Source of the DNA: Fomitopsis serialis | Lineage: Eukaryota > Basidiomycota > Agaricomycetes > Polyporales > Fomitopsidaceae | Direction of reading: 5' to 3' | Length of the DNA stretch: 23,715 nt | Assembly: GCF_022376445.1 (NCBI RefSeq) | Contig: NW_025955501.1 | Coordinates: forward strand, 1-23,715 | Part shown: positions 1 to 8,673 of the stretch, piece by piece | Position numbering within the stretch: position 1 is the stretch's first letter | How the letters are laid out: each line of letters starts with the position of its first letter | The notes under the pieces: model-generated | The model's database searches: none | What the model saw: only the letters and a program-made list of their open reading frames with translations | What the model was told of the DNA's origin: nothing | Translations under genes and position numbers: made by a program

Positions 1-789
1 CCGACGAAACGTAAGGCGGGCACACCAGAGAACGTCAAAGGAGCCTGATACATCTCCGAGCGCACGGTCCAGTCAATCACCGCGTCGATGGACCCAAGTA
101 CTGTAGACCCCTCGCAATGTGCACGAGTGAGCATCTGTCAATCATCTAATGCATCCGTGGCTCAACCTTACCCGACGCATAACGGGCTATGTCGACCAGA
201 AAGTCGAATTTCGTTGATGTGGGTTCCGACACGTCGGGGTGACACCAACCGAGTGCTGCGACGAGCTGGCCAAAGGAGCATCAAATGACAGCCAGCCAGA
301 GTTCGTATCATGCGCTAGGCTTGTGCGGGCATTGAAGATCGCACCAAGGTGAGTAGATCGCGCCCACTCGATGCCATAGCCTCTACAAAGACGTAGTGAG
401 TATCATAACACCACGATCGAGAACACTTGGCTGCTTCGCAAGGCCGAACACAGCAATAGCGACACTGCCGGTCTCCGCAGGTTATAAATCCTGGCATCAT
501 ACGCTGTATCTGCGGGGCGGAAAGAAATCCCGTGAGCATATTCGCGATTGTTGAGGGGACGAACAAGTGTCACAGGCAAGTATGGCCGTGAATTGGCCAT
601 GAGGCATGTAGATGAGGACACCGGCGCGGGCTTGGATACCCATCGATCAGTGACCTGAAGGCCTTGTCTGTTCCTCCGCATATAGACAGGCTACTAGTAC
701 TAGCGTGGGTAAGCGCTGGTGGTACACACAACATATCAGAGCGCAAATCCGAAGTCCCGCCGCAGTAGCATTTAGAGTCGTGACGTCGT

Positions 790-822
790 TCGCCGAGTCT
801 TGTATACAACAGGACTCGGCGA
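790..822. repeat. Perfect 10-bp stem hairpin with palindromic loop
   Basis: Bases 790-799 (TCGCCGAGTC) pair perfectly with 813-822 (GACTCGGCGA). The 13-nt loop starts with a 10-bp perfect palindrome, TTGTATACAA (800-809). The element lies about 180 bp upstream of the DUF302 start codon and 127 bp upstream of its TATA box. Its role is unknown: a protein-binding site, an RNA terminator of an upstream gene, or chance are all possible. Confidence 0.7.
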
Positions 823-948
823 TAAGTAAGGATGCTTGTCATACTTACTGCATGTGCCCATCGGGCTGATGAGTACGCTCGCCCGTATGCCTCGGGGATG
901 GCAACTAACATGAAATCAGGAAGCGTCACGTCGGAGCCTCCTCGCAAG

Positions 949-955
949 TATAAAT
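949..955 (+). promoter_or_regulatory. TATA box of the DUF302 gene
   Basis: The sequence TATAAAT lies 48 bp before the ATG at 1003. A start of transcription 25-30 bp downstream would leave a leader of only about 25 nt, which is usual for fungal genes. Inferred from position and consensus only. Confidence 0.5.
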
Positions 956-1002
956 GACAGTTGAAGGAAGGAAATTGCACAACACGAAGGGCGCTCACCA
1001 CC

Positions 1003-1585
1003 ATGTCAAAGACAGTCCACGACGTCCATGCGAAACGCATCATCTTCGACAGCTCGCTGTTGTTCGACGAGGTGACGGCGCGGCTCGACAGGGAGCTGAG
1101 CAGAGAAAAGGCGGGGCCGAAGGTGTTCGAGCTCCTCGGAACGGTGAAGAGCAAAGAAGACCTTGAGCGAGGGATGCAAGCCATCATTGGCGAGAATGAC
1201 TTTATGTGCGTTCTTTTCCCGCCCTCACCTCACCTCCCGCCGTCGAGCTGCCGTCTTTAGGTTCTTCGCAGCGTCGTCCTTCCATAGGTGGCGCAGTGCA
1301 TACTATGATCAGACGGTCCAAATACCGAAAGCGACCCAGTACATACTGGGGAACCCACTCATCGCCGAGACGATGATCGCGCATGACCCATACGTCCCTC
1401 TGAACGTCCCGCTACGAGTCCTCGTGGTGGAGAAAGCGGACAAGAGCGGTACGCAGGTGGTCTATTACCAGCCATCGTCGATAATCGCAGTGTCTGCCGA
1501 TGGGAATATGAAGCCGGAGTTGAAGGCCGCTGCTGATGCACTAGATGAGAAGCTAGAGGCGTTGGTGAGGAAGATCACAGTGTGA
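1003..1585 (+). CDS. DUF302 family protein
   Basis: Two exons: 1003-1205 and, most likely, 1288-1585 (82-nt intron, GTGCGT donor, ATAG acceptor) or 1297-1585 (91 nt, GCAG acceptor). Both acceptors keep the frame, giving about 166 or 163 residues. The start is the first ATG (context ACCACCATG), 48 bp after a TATA box. The C-terminal half, with YILGNPLIAETMIAHD followed by a hydrophobic LRVLVVEKADKSG strand, resembles the DUF302 (TT1751-like) fold, which is widespread in fungi and bacteria. The N-terminal half has a family-like FELLGTVKSKEDLERGM. Function is unknown; the domain is a small alpha/beta fold and no catalytic residues are established. There is no signal peptide or membrane segment, so it is probably cytosolic. 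The neighbours give no clue. The family call is from memory of the motif. Confidence 0.75.
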
Positions 1586-2093
1586 GCTGTACGTTACCTC
1601 CAGAACTAGGGCTGTCTCGACTCGCTCACCGTGAGCCAGGCCGCCTTCGAACACTTCTTTGCTGTAATGTCAATGTCGAGACTCGACGACGACTTGTCAA
1701 TGCGACTTTCTCATGAGTCGTGCTATCGATAAGCCTCGTGTCGCGAGATGGCCGATGCTCTGAGTCTGAAGCTCGCCTTCGATTTCTTGCATTGCATGGC
1801 ACGGTTTGCGCCGTGACAAGGTTCGGACCCGTCGACGAGAACACGGAAGGTGCATAGAGCAGGCGTATTTTTTGAGGAAAAGCGCGCACGACCGTTTCGC
1901 CCCCGATTTGGAAGCACGGACATTAGATAAGATTAGATGGAATTATCACGCCAGTCCAGCCAGAGCCCAGCAATCCGCTTATTTGGGCCGCGTTTCAGCT
2001 TCGACCCCTTCTTGACCATCTACTTCGTACATCGACTACTTGTTCTTGCACGACGACCATCTCAGACCAGCACAGGATAGCGAGGATCACCCA
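1586..2093. other. Intergenic spacer, 3' end of DUF302 gene and promoter of next gene
   Basis: About 500 bp with no convincing coding frame on either strand. It lies between two genes on the same strand and must contain the end of the first transcript and the promoter of the second. I see no clear TATA box close to 2094. Confidence 0.5.
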
Positions 2094-3938
2094 ATGCAGC
2101 CGGAAGGCCAGTACGAACCCGGGACGAGCGCGTCGACCATCCGGGGTCTGCACCGACTAAGCACCACCGTCGCGGGCGACCTCGTCATGTCAGTCTCGTC
2201 GGGGTCGGACGACACGACAGTCGACGTGACCGAAAGGACTAACCACCACTCACGGCCAGAGTCGCCGCACAGCGCACCCCCATCGCCGAGCAGTCCTTCA
2301 GGCGACTCCGTGTCCTCCTTCCCGTCCGAGATCTCCTCCTCCTTCCTCTTCTCGTCTGGCCCCGGCAGCCCTCCGCATTCTGAATTCTTGCGCCACAGAT
2401 CACTCCCAGGAGAGTCCGACGGCGAGCTGCACGACTCGACTCAGGGGCTCATCATCCCTTCGCTGACGCTGCCCGCCCCAGCGAAGCGGCCGACGCCCTA
2501 CGGCCAGACGCTGGGCGATCTACGGCTGCTCGTGCTTGCGCCTCGGCGCGCCGCAGCATCCGCCGCCTCCCTCATAGCCCATCTCCTGGAAGAGAATGAC
2601 GACATCGTCGAGCTCGGCGCGTGGGAAGAGGAAACCCACGGTGCGGACGACGCTGCACCGACGGTGAGTGTACTGCGTGCGTCCACGGACTGGGTAGAGC
2701 ATCGCGATGCGCATGGGCTGGAGCACACAGAGGCTGCTCGTAATGTGGAGGTCGTCGAGCTGCCTGGATACGACCCCTCAGACGACGTGCGTGGTACTAT
2801 CGTTGACCTACACTACGTCCGCTGATGGCGACTCTGCAGGCGGAGATCATCCTCGGTCGCGCCCTGCCTATCATACACAGTCCGTTCCAGCAGGTCTTGC
2901 ACGCCCTGCGTCCCGAATACGCGCCCAGTGCCCTGCTTGCGACATTACTGTCGTCTGGGTCAGCGCCCCTGTACACTGCACTCATATTACTCTTGACGTC
3001 ATGTAAGTGTTCACCCTCTGCGCCCAATCGTATGCGAGACAACCCTGATCGGCGCTGAGATGTACCTCGCTTGTCTACGGCGGGGAGGACGCTGCCGCTG
3101 CGGGACTATTTCTGACATATGCATTCCTCCAGCGCCGACGCCGACGGAGAAATCGCTCCTTGATTCCCTGAGTCCCCACATCCCGGTCATCGTGCTGCCA
3201 CCATTGCCGGCACATCCGACATACCCCTTCCAGACGACCTACCCGCTTTCCAACGCCTCCTCTGCGTATTCGTCGCCACGCTACCCCGAAGGGGCCAGCT
3301 CCCCCCACACAGCTGCGTCTGTCTCGTCGTTCCGGCCCGTGACCCCGCACGCCCTTCGCACAGGTCTGTTCCGCGCGCCCGAGACACTCGCGCGCTTGAG
3401 GTCTGAGGCGGCCTCCCGTTTCCTGCGGTGGCGGGAAGTCGAGCGCGCCGTGGAGAAGATCAGCCCGAGTGCATCTGCAGACACGGTCCGCGTATCGAAG
3501 AGCCCGGTCGTTGCTCATGCGAGAACGAAGAGCGGCTGGGACAAGGCGCAATGGGAGGCAGAGTGGGAGGGCTCGCTCTCGCAGGAGATCGCAGTCGGGC
3601 TGCAGCAGCGCCGGCTTGCTGATACCGCGCTTCCTGCGCGTCCGCGTGAGGAAGAGAGCCGTCCGCCTGTGTTCTCGGAGTCGCGTGTACGCCGTGGGTC
3701 GCAGTGCGCCCCGGCCCCGTTCGACCCGCTGCACCTCGGGTCGCTGTTCATGTTCTCGCTTTCCCTGCTCGGCCCGCTGAAGTCACACATCGCGCGGTCA
3801 TTGTCCTTCGGGAGACGGGATGTCGAGAGCACTTCGCGAGCGAAGCCCAACCGATCAATGGGCTTCGGGCTGGGTTTGGCACTCGTGGGTGCGTTCTGTG
3901 CGGGGATAGGTTTGGGTCTTCTCGTCGCTAGAGTTTGA
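2094..3938 (+). CDS. Tail-anchored protein with degenerate septin-like GTPase domain
   Basis: Exons 2094-2786, 2840-3002 and 3133-3938 (introns 53 and 130 nt) give 553 residues; the start is the first in-frame ATG. Residues 1-135 are Ser/Pro-rich and probably disordered. Residue 141 begins LRLLVLAPRRAAASAASL, a beta strand where a septin-type GTPase would have its P-loop, but the Gly and Lys-Ser of that loop are missing. VELPGYD (221-227) matches the DxxG switch strand. After the first intron, PFQQVLHALRPEY, APLYTALILLLTS and SLLDSLSPHIPVIVLPPLP follow the order of septin G-domain strands. The middle is polar with a Trp/Glu-rich helix. The last 25 residues (529-553) are one Gly-rich hydrophobic segment ending LLVARV, as in tail-anchored proteins of the ER or mitochondrial outer membrane. 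Septin kinship is my inference; no function is assigned. Confidence 0.6.
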
Positions 3939-5371
3939 ATACCCTCTCGGTGTGGTTTTGTACGTATTGATCGCGTTCGTCGCTGTATTGTTGTAGCTGT
4001 TGGGATCGATCAGTGCTTTACTGTGTAGTCGATGCTGCACTGTCACACTTACCACGAACTGCTTATACCACGCTCTCTGTTGTATCTCCTGCAATGTCCC
4101 ACAGAATAATGTATCTTGCTCGCTGAACACTTTGCCATTCCTGATATTGGTTTGTCCGCCCGCAGTACCGTAGCCTGCTGTTTGAGTGTACTTCTTTGGG
4201 CGGAACATCATGTCGAATGTCGCGTGTTCGGCTTTCCCGAAGGTCTAGCCGATCTGTACCTCGCTCGTGCTTCCGCAGACTGACCCGAAAGCGGTCGGAG
4301 AGTTGTCCGCCTGACCAGGTCTGCTGCACCACCTCCGAGTTCCGGTTCAATAGCGAGGCCAGTGCTTCTTGCCTCAAACTCTTTTGTCTGCAGCGTGCTG
4401 CGAGCTGCGCGCCCTCCAGCTTTTGCCTCGCTGGCGTCCTAGGTCCACGATGCACCAAAAGTCGAGTGCTGAGCGGCGGCGCACCGCACCACATGCGAAG
4501 CTCCGCGCCCGAACAACGCACCGCGCACGGCGAGCACGAGCATCCGGGTCCGAGTCGAGGGCGCCGCTGAAGACGAGCCGCACTCGCACCCACCCGCCGC
4601 GCGCACGGTCGACCCCGAGGAACGTCGACCGGAACTGCATCAACTGGCCGTCGTTCACGCTGGCCCTCGTCCGCGCAGCGCTGCTCTCGAGCGGACACCC
4701 TCTACATCTACCCGTCCTCCTCGCGCATCTTCAACACAGGTTGAGACAGCGGATACGGCTCGGGCTCGACTGTGGCTTCTACTTGCGGACCAATTCCACG
4801 TTCCTTTTCACCCTTACCGATCCTCGAAATGTTCATGACGACACTCACGACCCAACTCACGACCTCTCGTCTGGACCAGTTGATGCACCGCTGGCGGGTT
4901 CATCACTGGATAGCGCTCAGTGGTATCGAGTACGTCCATCGTATGGCCCGTTGAGGTCGTGCTGATGATGGCTGTCCGCAGAGCCCGGCACCACTGTGTG
5001 TAGGCGACTCACCGAAACAATCGAGCAAAAGCGAACCGAGCATATCCGTCGACGTCGAGTCCCTGGCGGACAGCAGGACCCGACGAAGAAGCCGGGCGTT
5101 CTGTCCTCGGATGATGGTGATCATGCGGACGCTGGGCTTCCGCTGCCTTCGCACCATCATACGCTGTCCCTAGAGTACGGCACACGTTACCCCTTCCTTC
5201 CCTGCATTGCGACCTAGGCCACATCACGGACTTCAGTAGACAGACACATCCATCATGAGCACGCAGACACGTCGTTCAGGTCAGTCACGCATAGAATGGG
5301 AAGTGCATTCTGACATTGAGAAAAGTGCAAACGTCCGATTTTGTAGCAAAGCATGGCCGGGGAAACGGTAC
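3939..5371. other. 1.4-kb region without a secure gene; possible decayed or unrecognised minus-strand gene
   Basis: No complete gene model can be supported. The best coding-like pieces are on the minus strand: a piece near 4720-4840 beginning MNISRIGKGEKERGIG and ending in PLSQPVLKMREEDG just before a GTAGAT donor-like site, then after an AG a piece at about 4650-4545 with LMQFRSTFLGVDRA and GWVRVRLVFSGALD. Further down (4370-4270) comes EVVQQTWSGGQLSDRFRVSL in yet another frame. The pieces do not join into one frame with ordinary introns and match no family I know. On the plus strand, long frames at 4196-4965 are basic and low in complexity and look like shadows. Confidence 0.35.
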
Positions 5372-6705
5372 TTAGCCTTGAAAGGCGACACCTTTCTTTG
5401 AAGTCTCTGCCAGGCCTCCAGCGGCGAACCCAGTGCCTGAACGTACGTGAGATGTGCGAGCAGCCATGAACCACCGAGCCACATACCTTCTCGAGTAAGC
5501 TCAATGATGTCTTTCTCTGACAGCTTCGCATCGCAGTGTATGCATTGCTTGCCGGGCTTCACTAGCGTTTCTGTACAAGTCTTGCATACGACATGGCCGC
5601 AAGGTTTCATGACTAATAGTGTGCAGCGTCACAAAGTGATCGGAGCGCGAGGAAGGAGGATGACTCACGGTACATCAACGCGTTATTTGACAGTGTCTTC
5701 TTACAAGATGGGCATATGGCAACTTTCTCTTCTTCGTGCTTCGCCTTGGGTTCTTCGCCGCTCTCCGTGGCAGGAGTCGATTCTACAGAACGAGCCGCAA
5801 CGGTCGAGTCCTTTTCAAATATAAAATTCACAGGGATAAGATTCTTTCGTCTACAGCGTGAAGGGTGTCAGTTCATCAGTAGACAGCTTGCGGTGACGTT
5901 GAGCGTACGCCAATGGATGGGCCGGATTACCGCCGTGACATGTTGTCTGCAGCTTCACGTCAGTGATCGACGTGGGCGGACCGCTTGAAGTGTACGTAGG
6001 AGTGAGCGACGGTAGCCAAAAGTCGGGCAGCTTATGCTTGAGCGCCTCAGCCTGTTCCCGCTCTATTTGACGAAGCGCGGCCTCTTCCGCCTCCCGCGCA
6101 AGGGTCTCGACGGTGGACTCATCAAAGTCGAACTTCCGCTTGGTACCCGCGCTGTACGCGCATGTATCAGAGCTGACAGAAGGAGATGGCGCGAATGCCT
6201 CACAGTCTTTGGAAGCGGTGCCCGATGTTGTAACAGTCGGCGTGCTCGCCAACCCAAGCTGTCCCTTCTCGAAATCGAGCAAGACGCGCTCCCGAGCGGC
6301 CTCTCGTGCCCTTTGCTTCTCCTCTTCTACTTCCCGCTTCATTTTCTCTAGTCGCACTTTCTGACGCTTGATGTCCTCGAGCTGCGTGACTAGACAAGCA
6401 TTTGTTGGTGGCACCTGACTCCGTACGCAGGAAGCCTAACGCACCGAGATCTGTGTAGACGCACTCCTTGCAGAAGAGATGCCCTTCTGACATGCTACAG
6501 GTTCTCGTGCCTTCTGCAGGCATAGTACACATGCATCGAATCTCCTCATGGACTCGTTTCCTAGACGTTGCTGCGACGTTCGCCATTAGCTTCACGCGGA
6601 GCAAATGCCATATGTGCTCACACGCCTCGTCCCATAATCCAACTTCTTGTACTCCGCATATGAGAAGATAGAAGATGCTGTGTTATTTTTGCTGTGTTTG
6701 GTCAT
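5372..6705 (-). CDS. NOSIP-like zinc-finger/U-box protein, with a one-base frame break
   Basis: Six exons on the minus strand: 6705-6622, 6570-6445, 6389-5909, 5850-5669, 5612-5487, 5436-5372 (introns 50-58 nt), about 354 residues if the break is ignored. The family (nitric oxide synthase-interacting protein; nuclear E3-type ubiquitin ligase linked to spliceosomes) has a U-box split by an insertion. The N-terminus MTKHSKNNTASSIFSYAEYK and FDACVLCLQKAREP start the first half; GHLFCKECVYTDL completes it. A charged coiled coil (KRQKVRLEKMKREVEEEK) follows, then a nuclear-type KRKFDFDE, the family signature LPDFWLPSLTPTYTSSGPP, and the second half with CPSCKKTLSNN, KPCGHVVCKTC and CIHCDAKL. It ends TGFAAGGLAETSKKGVAFQG. 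Within exon 2, near 6488-6491, the frame before and after differ by one missing base; the exon total (1064 nt) is one short of a multiple of three. Identity is secure; integrity is not. Confidence 0.85.
6488..6491 (-). other. Frame break in the NOSIP-like gene
   Basis: Upstream codons read ...EPVAC and downstream codons read EGHLFCKEC, both strongly family-like, but they are one base out of register. There is room for neither an intron nor an alternative splice. A doubled T reduced to a single T (TGTTCAG to TGTCAG on the minus strand) would explain it. Without a correction, translation ends shortly after, losing most of the protein. Confidence 0.75.
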
Positions 6706-6870
6706 GATGATGTCCACGAAGAGGTCGTGAATGTCAGAGCAATATGATTGAAAGGACGAAGGGAACGCGACGAAGGTTATGTAGCGGGTTGGATTTGGAT
6801 GGAGCTCTTTGCGTTAGTGCTAGGTGCCCATGTTTGTAGGTATAATGTTTGCATAAGGCCTGAGTATCAA

Positions 6871-6972
6871 TGCCCCATGGCTGAGTTGGTTACAGCGTCC
6901 GACTGTTAGGTCGAAGAAAATGTCTTCACTTGCCATATCGGAAGGCCCTGAGTTCGAGCCTCAGTGGGGCAG
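6871..6972 (+). tRNA. tRNA-Asn (anticodon GTT) with 28-nt intron
   Basis: The 7-bp acceptor stem is TGCCCCA (6871-6877) with TGGGGCA (6965-6971), discriminator G at 6972. The D stem is GCTG/CAGC, the anticodon stem TCCGA (6898-6902) with TCGGA (6938-6942), and the T arm CTGAG-TTCGAGC-CTCAG. Anticodon GTT is at 6905-6907 and A37 at 6908. The intron follows position 37 as expected and spans 6909-6936. Both internal promoter boxes are present: the A box TGGCTGAGTTGG and the B box GTTCGAGCC. All stems are perfect, so the gene should be functional. It decodes AAC and AAT. Confidence 0.95.
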
Positions 6973-6976
6973 TTAA

Positions 6977-6987
6977 TTTTTGTTTTT
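6977..6987 (+). terminator. RNA polymerase III terminator of the tRNA-Asn gene
   Basis: Two runs of five T (6977-6981 and 6983-6987), separated by one G, start five bases after the end of the tRNA. Runs of T on the coding strand stop RNA polymerase III. Confidence 0.85.
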
Positions 6988-7239
6988 CTACTTTTTGTGC
7001 ACCGTGCAGTCTTGTCCGCTACGTCGTCGAAGGCATTTGACGTAACGCACAGACGTCCGAGATGTTGTTCGGGATATATATCACATTTTCTCCACGGGTC
7101 GATTGCAGAGGAGAGGCAGGCAGCGGGACGGATGGCGCCTCGTGGCTGAACGCGGTGAGGCACATGGATTGGTTCCGTAGATGTTCAACTTGCTCGTCTT
7201 TCTCCTCACCACCACTCCCTCCTGCTGCGTTGTCCACTC

Positions 7240-8176
7240 ATGTCCGGGAAATCAAACCCAGCCAATCAGGCACGGTGTGTAACAGTGATTCAGCCATGGT
7301 TACGAACTCTGAGATCGCCACTTTCCCCGTTTCAACAGGTATATCAATGACTTCAGTAAGGCTCTTGCGAACGAGGTCCGCATTCTCCTCCAGGAGGTCG
7401 GGAAGCTACGTGATGAGCGCAGGCAACTGCAATAGTACGTTCTCTTGTTTTCTGTCCCACCGAAGGTGCTAAAGGGTCCACTGTTGCACGATCGCTCTAT
7501 TGTCGCGCCGCCCCAGCGAGATCGCGGAACTCATGAGCGTGAAGTCGAAGCATGGCGCCGGAGGCGAGTACACTCCCGACTGGCAACCACCTGTCAGTCC
7601 CATCCCACCCTACAATTTCCCACTTGGTCCGTGCTGATCCCGGGTCCCAATAGCTTGAACAGCCGCCTCCACCACCCGCCGTTGAGGCACCACCCGCGCC
7701 GCAGAGTGTAGCTGGCGACGGCCCTGCTCGCCCTGCGTGGCGCACTGTCAACGTCCGTCAGGAGCGCCGTCAGAAGGCGAAGGCGAAGGCACTGCCGGCG
7801 CCCCAGACCCCCGCGCCCATCCCGGAGCCGCCAACCCCGAACTTGCCTGCGTGGGCTCAGTGGAAACGTGCGTGGTTATGAACTTTCATGGTCGAAGGGC
7901 TGGTATTAACCATGACGTTGTTGCAACGTTGTTTTCACAATGTGCAGCGAATCCGCTCCTCTCCCCGCAGCCCATCCCCGGTACAACGGCTTCGCCCCTG
8001 CCTACTGAGATGGCACCGCCTCGCATGGGTCTCTTCGGTATGCAATAAACATCCCATTGTCTACGACGCCCCTGACACCTTGCGCAGGACCTCCATCGCC
8101 TCCCCTAAGTAATACAGCCTGTCATATCCTTCCCTCGAACATCGGCTGCATCGGCCGACAATGGTGCTTGACTTAA
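7240..8176 (+). CDS. Small coiled-coil, proline-rich protein of unknown function
   Basis: Six exons: 7240-7274, 7339-7434, 7517-7592, 7663-7867, 7948-8037, 8088-8176, about 196 residues, with all junction phases agreeing. It starts MSGKSNPANQARYINDFSKA. Residues about 15-55 form a charged amphipathic helix (NEVRILLQEVGKLRDERRQL, then EIAELMSVKSKHG) that should make a coiled coil. The rest is disordered: GGEYTPDWQPP, a PPPPPAVEAPPAP run, a basic QERRQKAKAKA patch and several Pro-rich lengths with LPAWAQWK. The design suggests a scaffold or transcription-related adaptor, but I do not recognise a family and assign no function. The 3' end is uncertain: if the last 50-nt intron (GTATGC...GCAG) is retained, the protein ends with MGLFGMQ at 8048, where an AATAAA overlaps the stop. 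The coiled coil and joined frames make the gene credible. Confidence 0.65.
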
Positions 8177-8673
8177 CCTCAGTCACGGCAATCCGCTTCC
8201 TCCCTTTCTCTTTGCAGCTATCATTACGTACTTCGTTTCATTCCTGTCCCTTCGGTCTCCTCATCACCCAACGCGATAGCATTTGCTATGTCATCCGAAC
8301 GAAATCTCATGTCTCCGTCTCTTGGATCCGTTATCACACTGTCTTGCCCAGGCTGGTAATATGTTGAACTAGGGTGTCGGATGTAGTATTGATTATGGCA
8401 TATGTGTACGACGACTGCCGCGAGATTCGGATTGTGTTGGAGAGATGCGATGGATGGCTGGCCGATGGTATAGTACAACCTGAGATGAGCAACTGATGGT
8501 TGAAGATGCGATGGAGGGTGAAAACGTGGTGGGGTAACAGGCGAAGCCAAAACAGAAAAGTGGCTTAGGTTAGAACGAAGTGAGTGCGATGTTGTACAAT
8601 TGTCGAGCCTCCTATGATGGTTTGTTGCGGGGTGAGAGCGGATATAGAGCAATTGAAAGACGCGAGCGATGAT
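8177..8673. other. Intergenic region between two converging genes
   Basis: The coiled-coil gene (+) and the phospholipase C gene (-) end here facing each other. A 142-codon minus-strand frame (8224-8652) has low-complexity Ser/His/Pro composition without any motif and most likely reflects 3' untranslated sequence. Nothing else was seen. Confidence 0.5.

Larger units (their letters stand above)
1..1002. other. Left-edge region without a recognisable gene
   Basis: I found no conserved protein frame on either strand. The open frames here are short or overlap one another without family resemblance. The stretch holds a strong hairpin at 790-822 and a TATA box at 949-955 that belongs to the gene starting at 1003. 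It may be intergenic sequence or the untranslated end of a gene to the left. Confidence 0.5.

Noticed and set aside
570..1187. 205-codon minus-strand open frame
   Set aside because: Overlaps the promoter and first exon of the DUF302 gene on the other strand, shows no recognisable domain, and has no supporting splice or start context.
3075..3734. 219-codon minus-strand open frame
   Set aside because: Antisense to exon 3 of the septin-like gene; Arg-rich, no motif.
6909..6936. Mis-folded or pseudo tRNA because of the extra sequence after the anticodon
   Set aside because: The extra bases sit at the canonical intron position and every stem is perfect after removing them.
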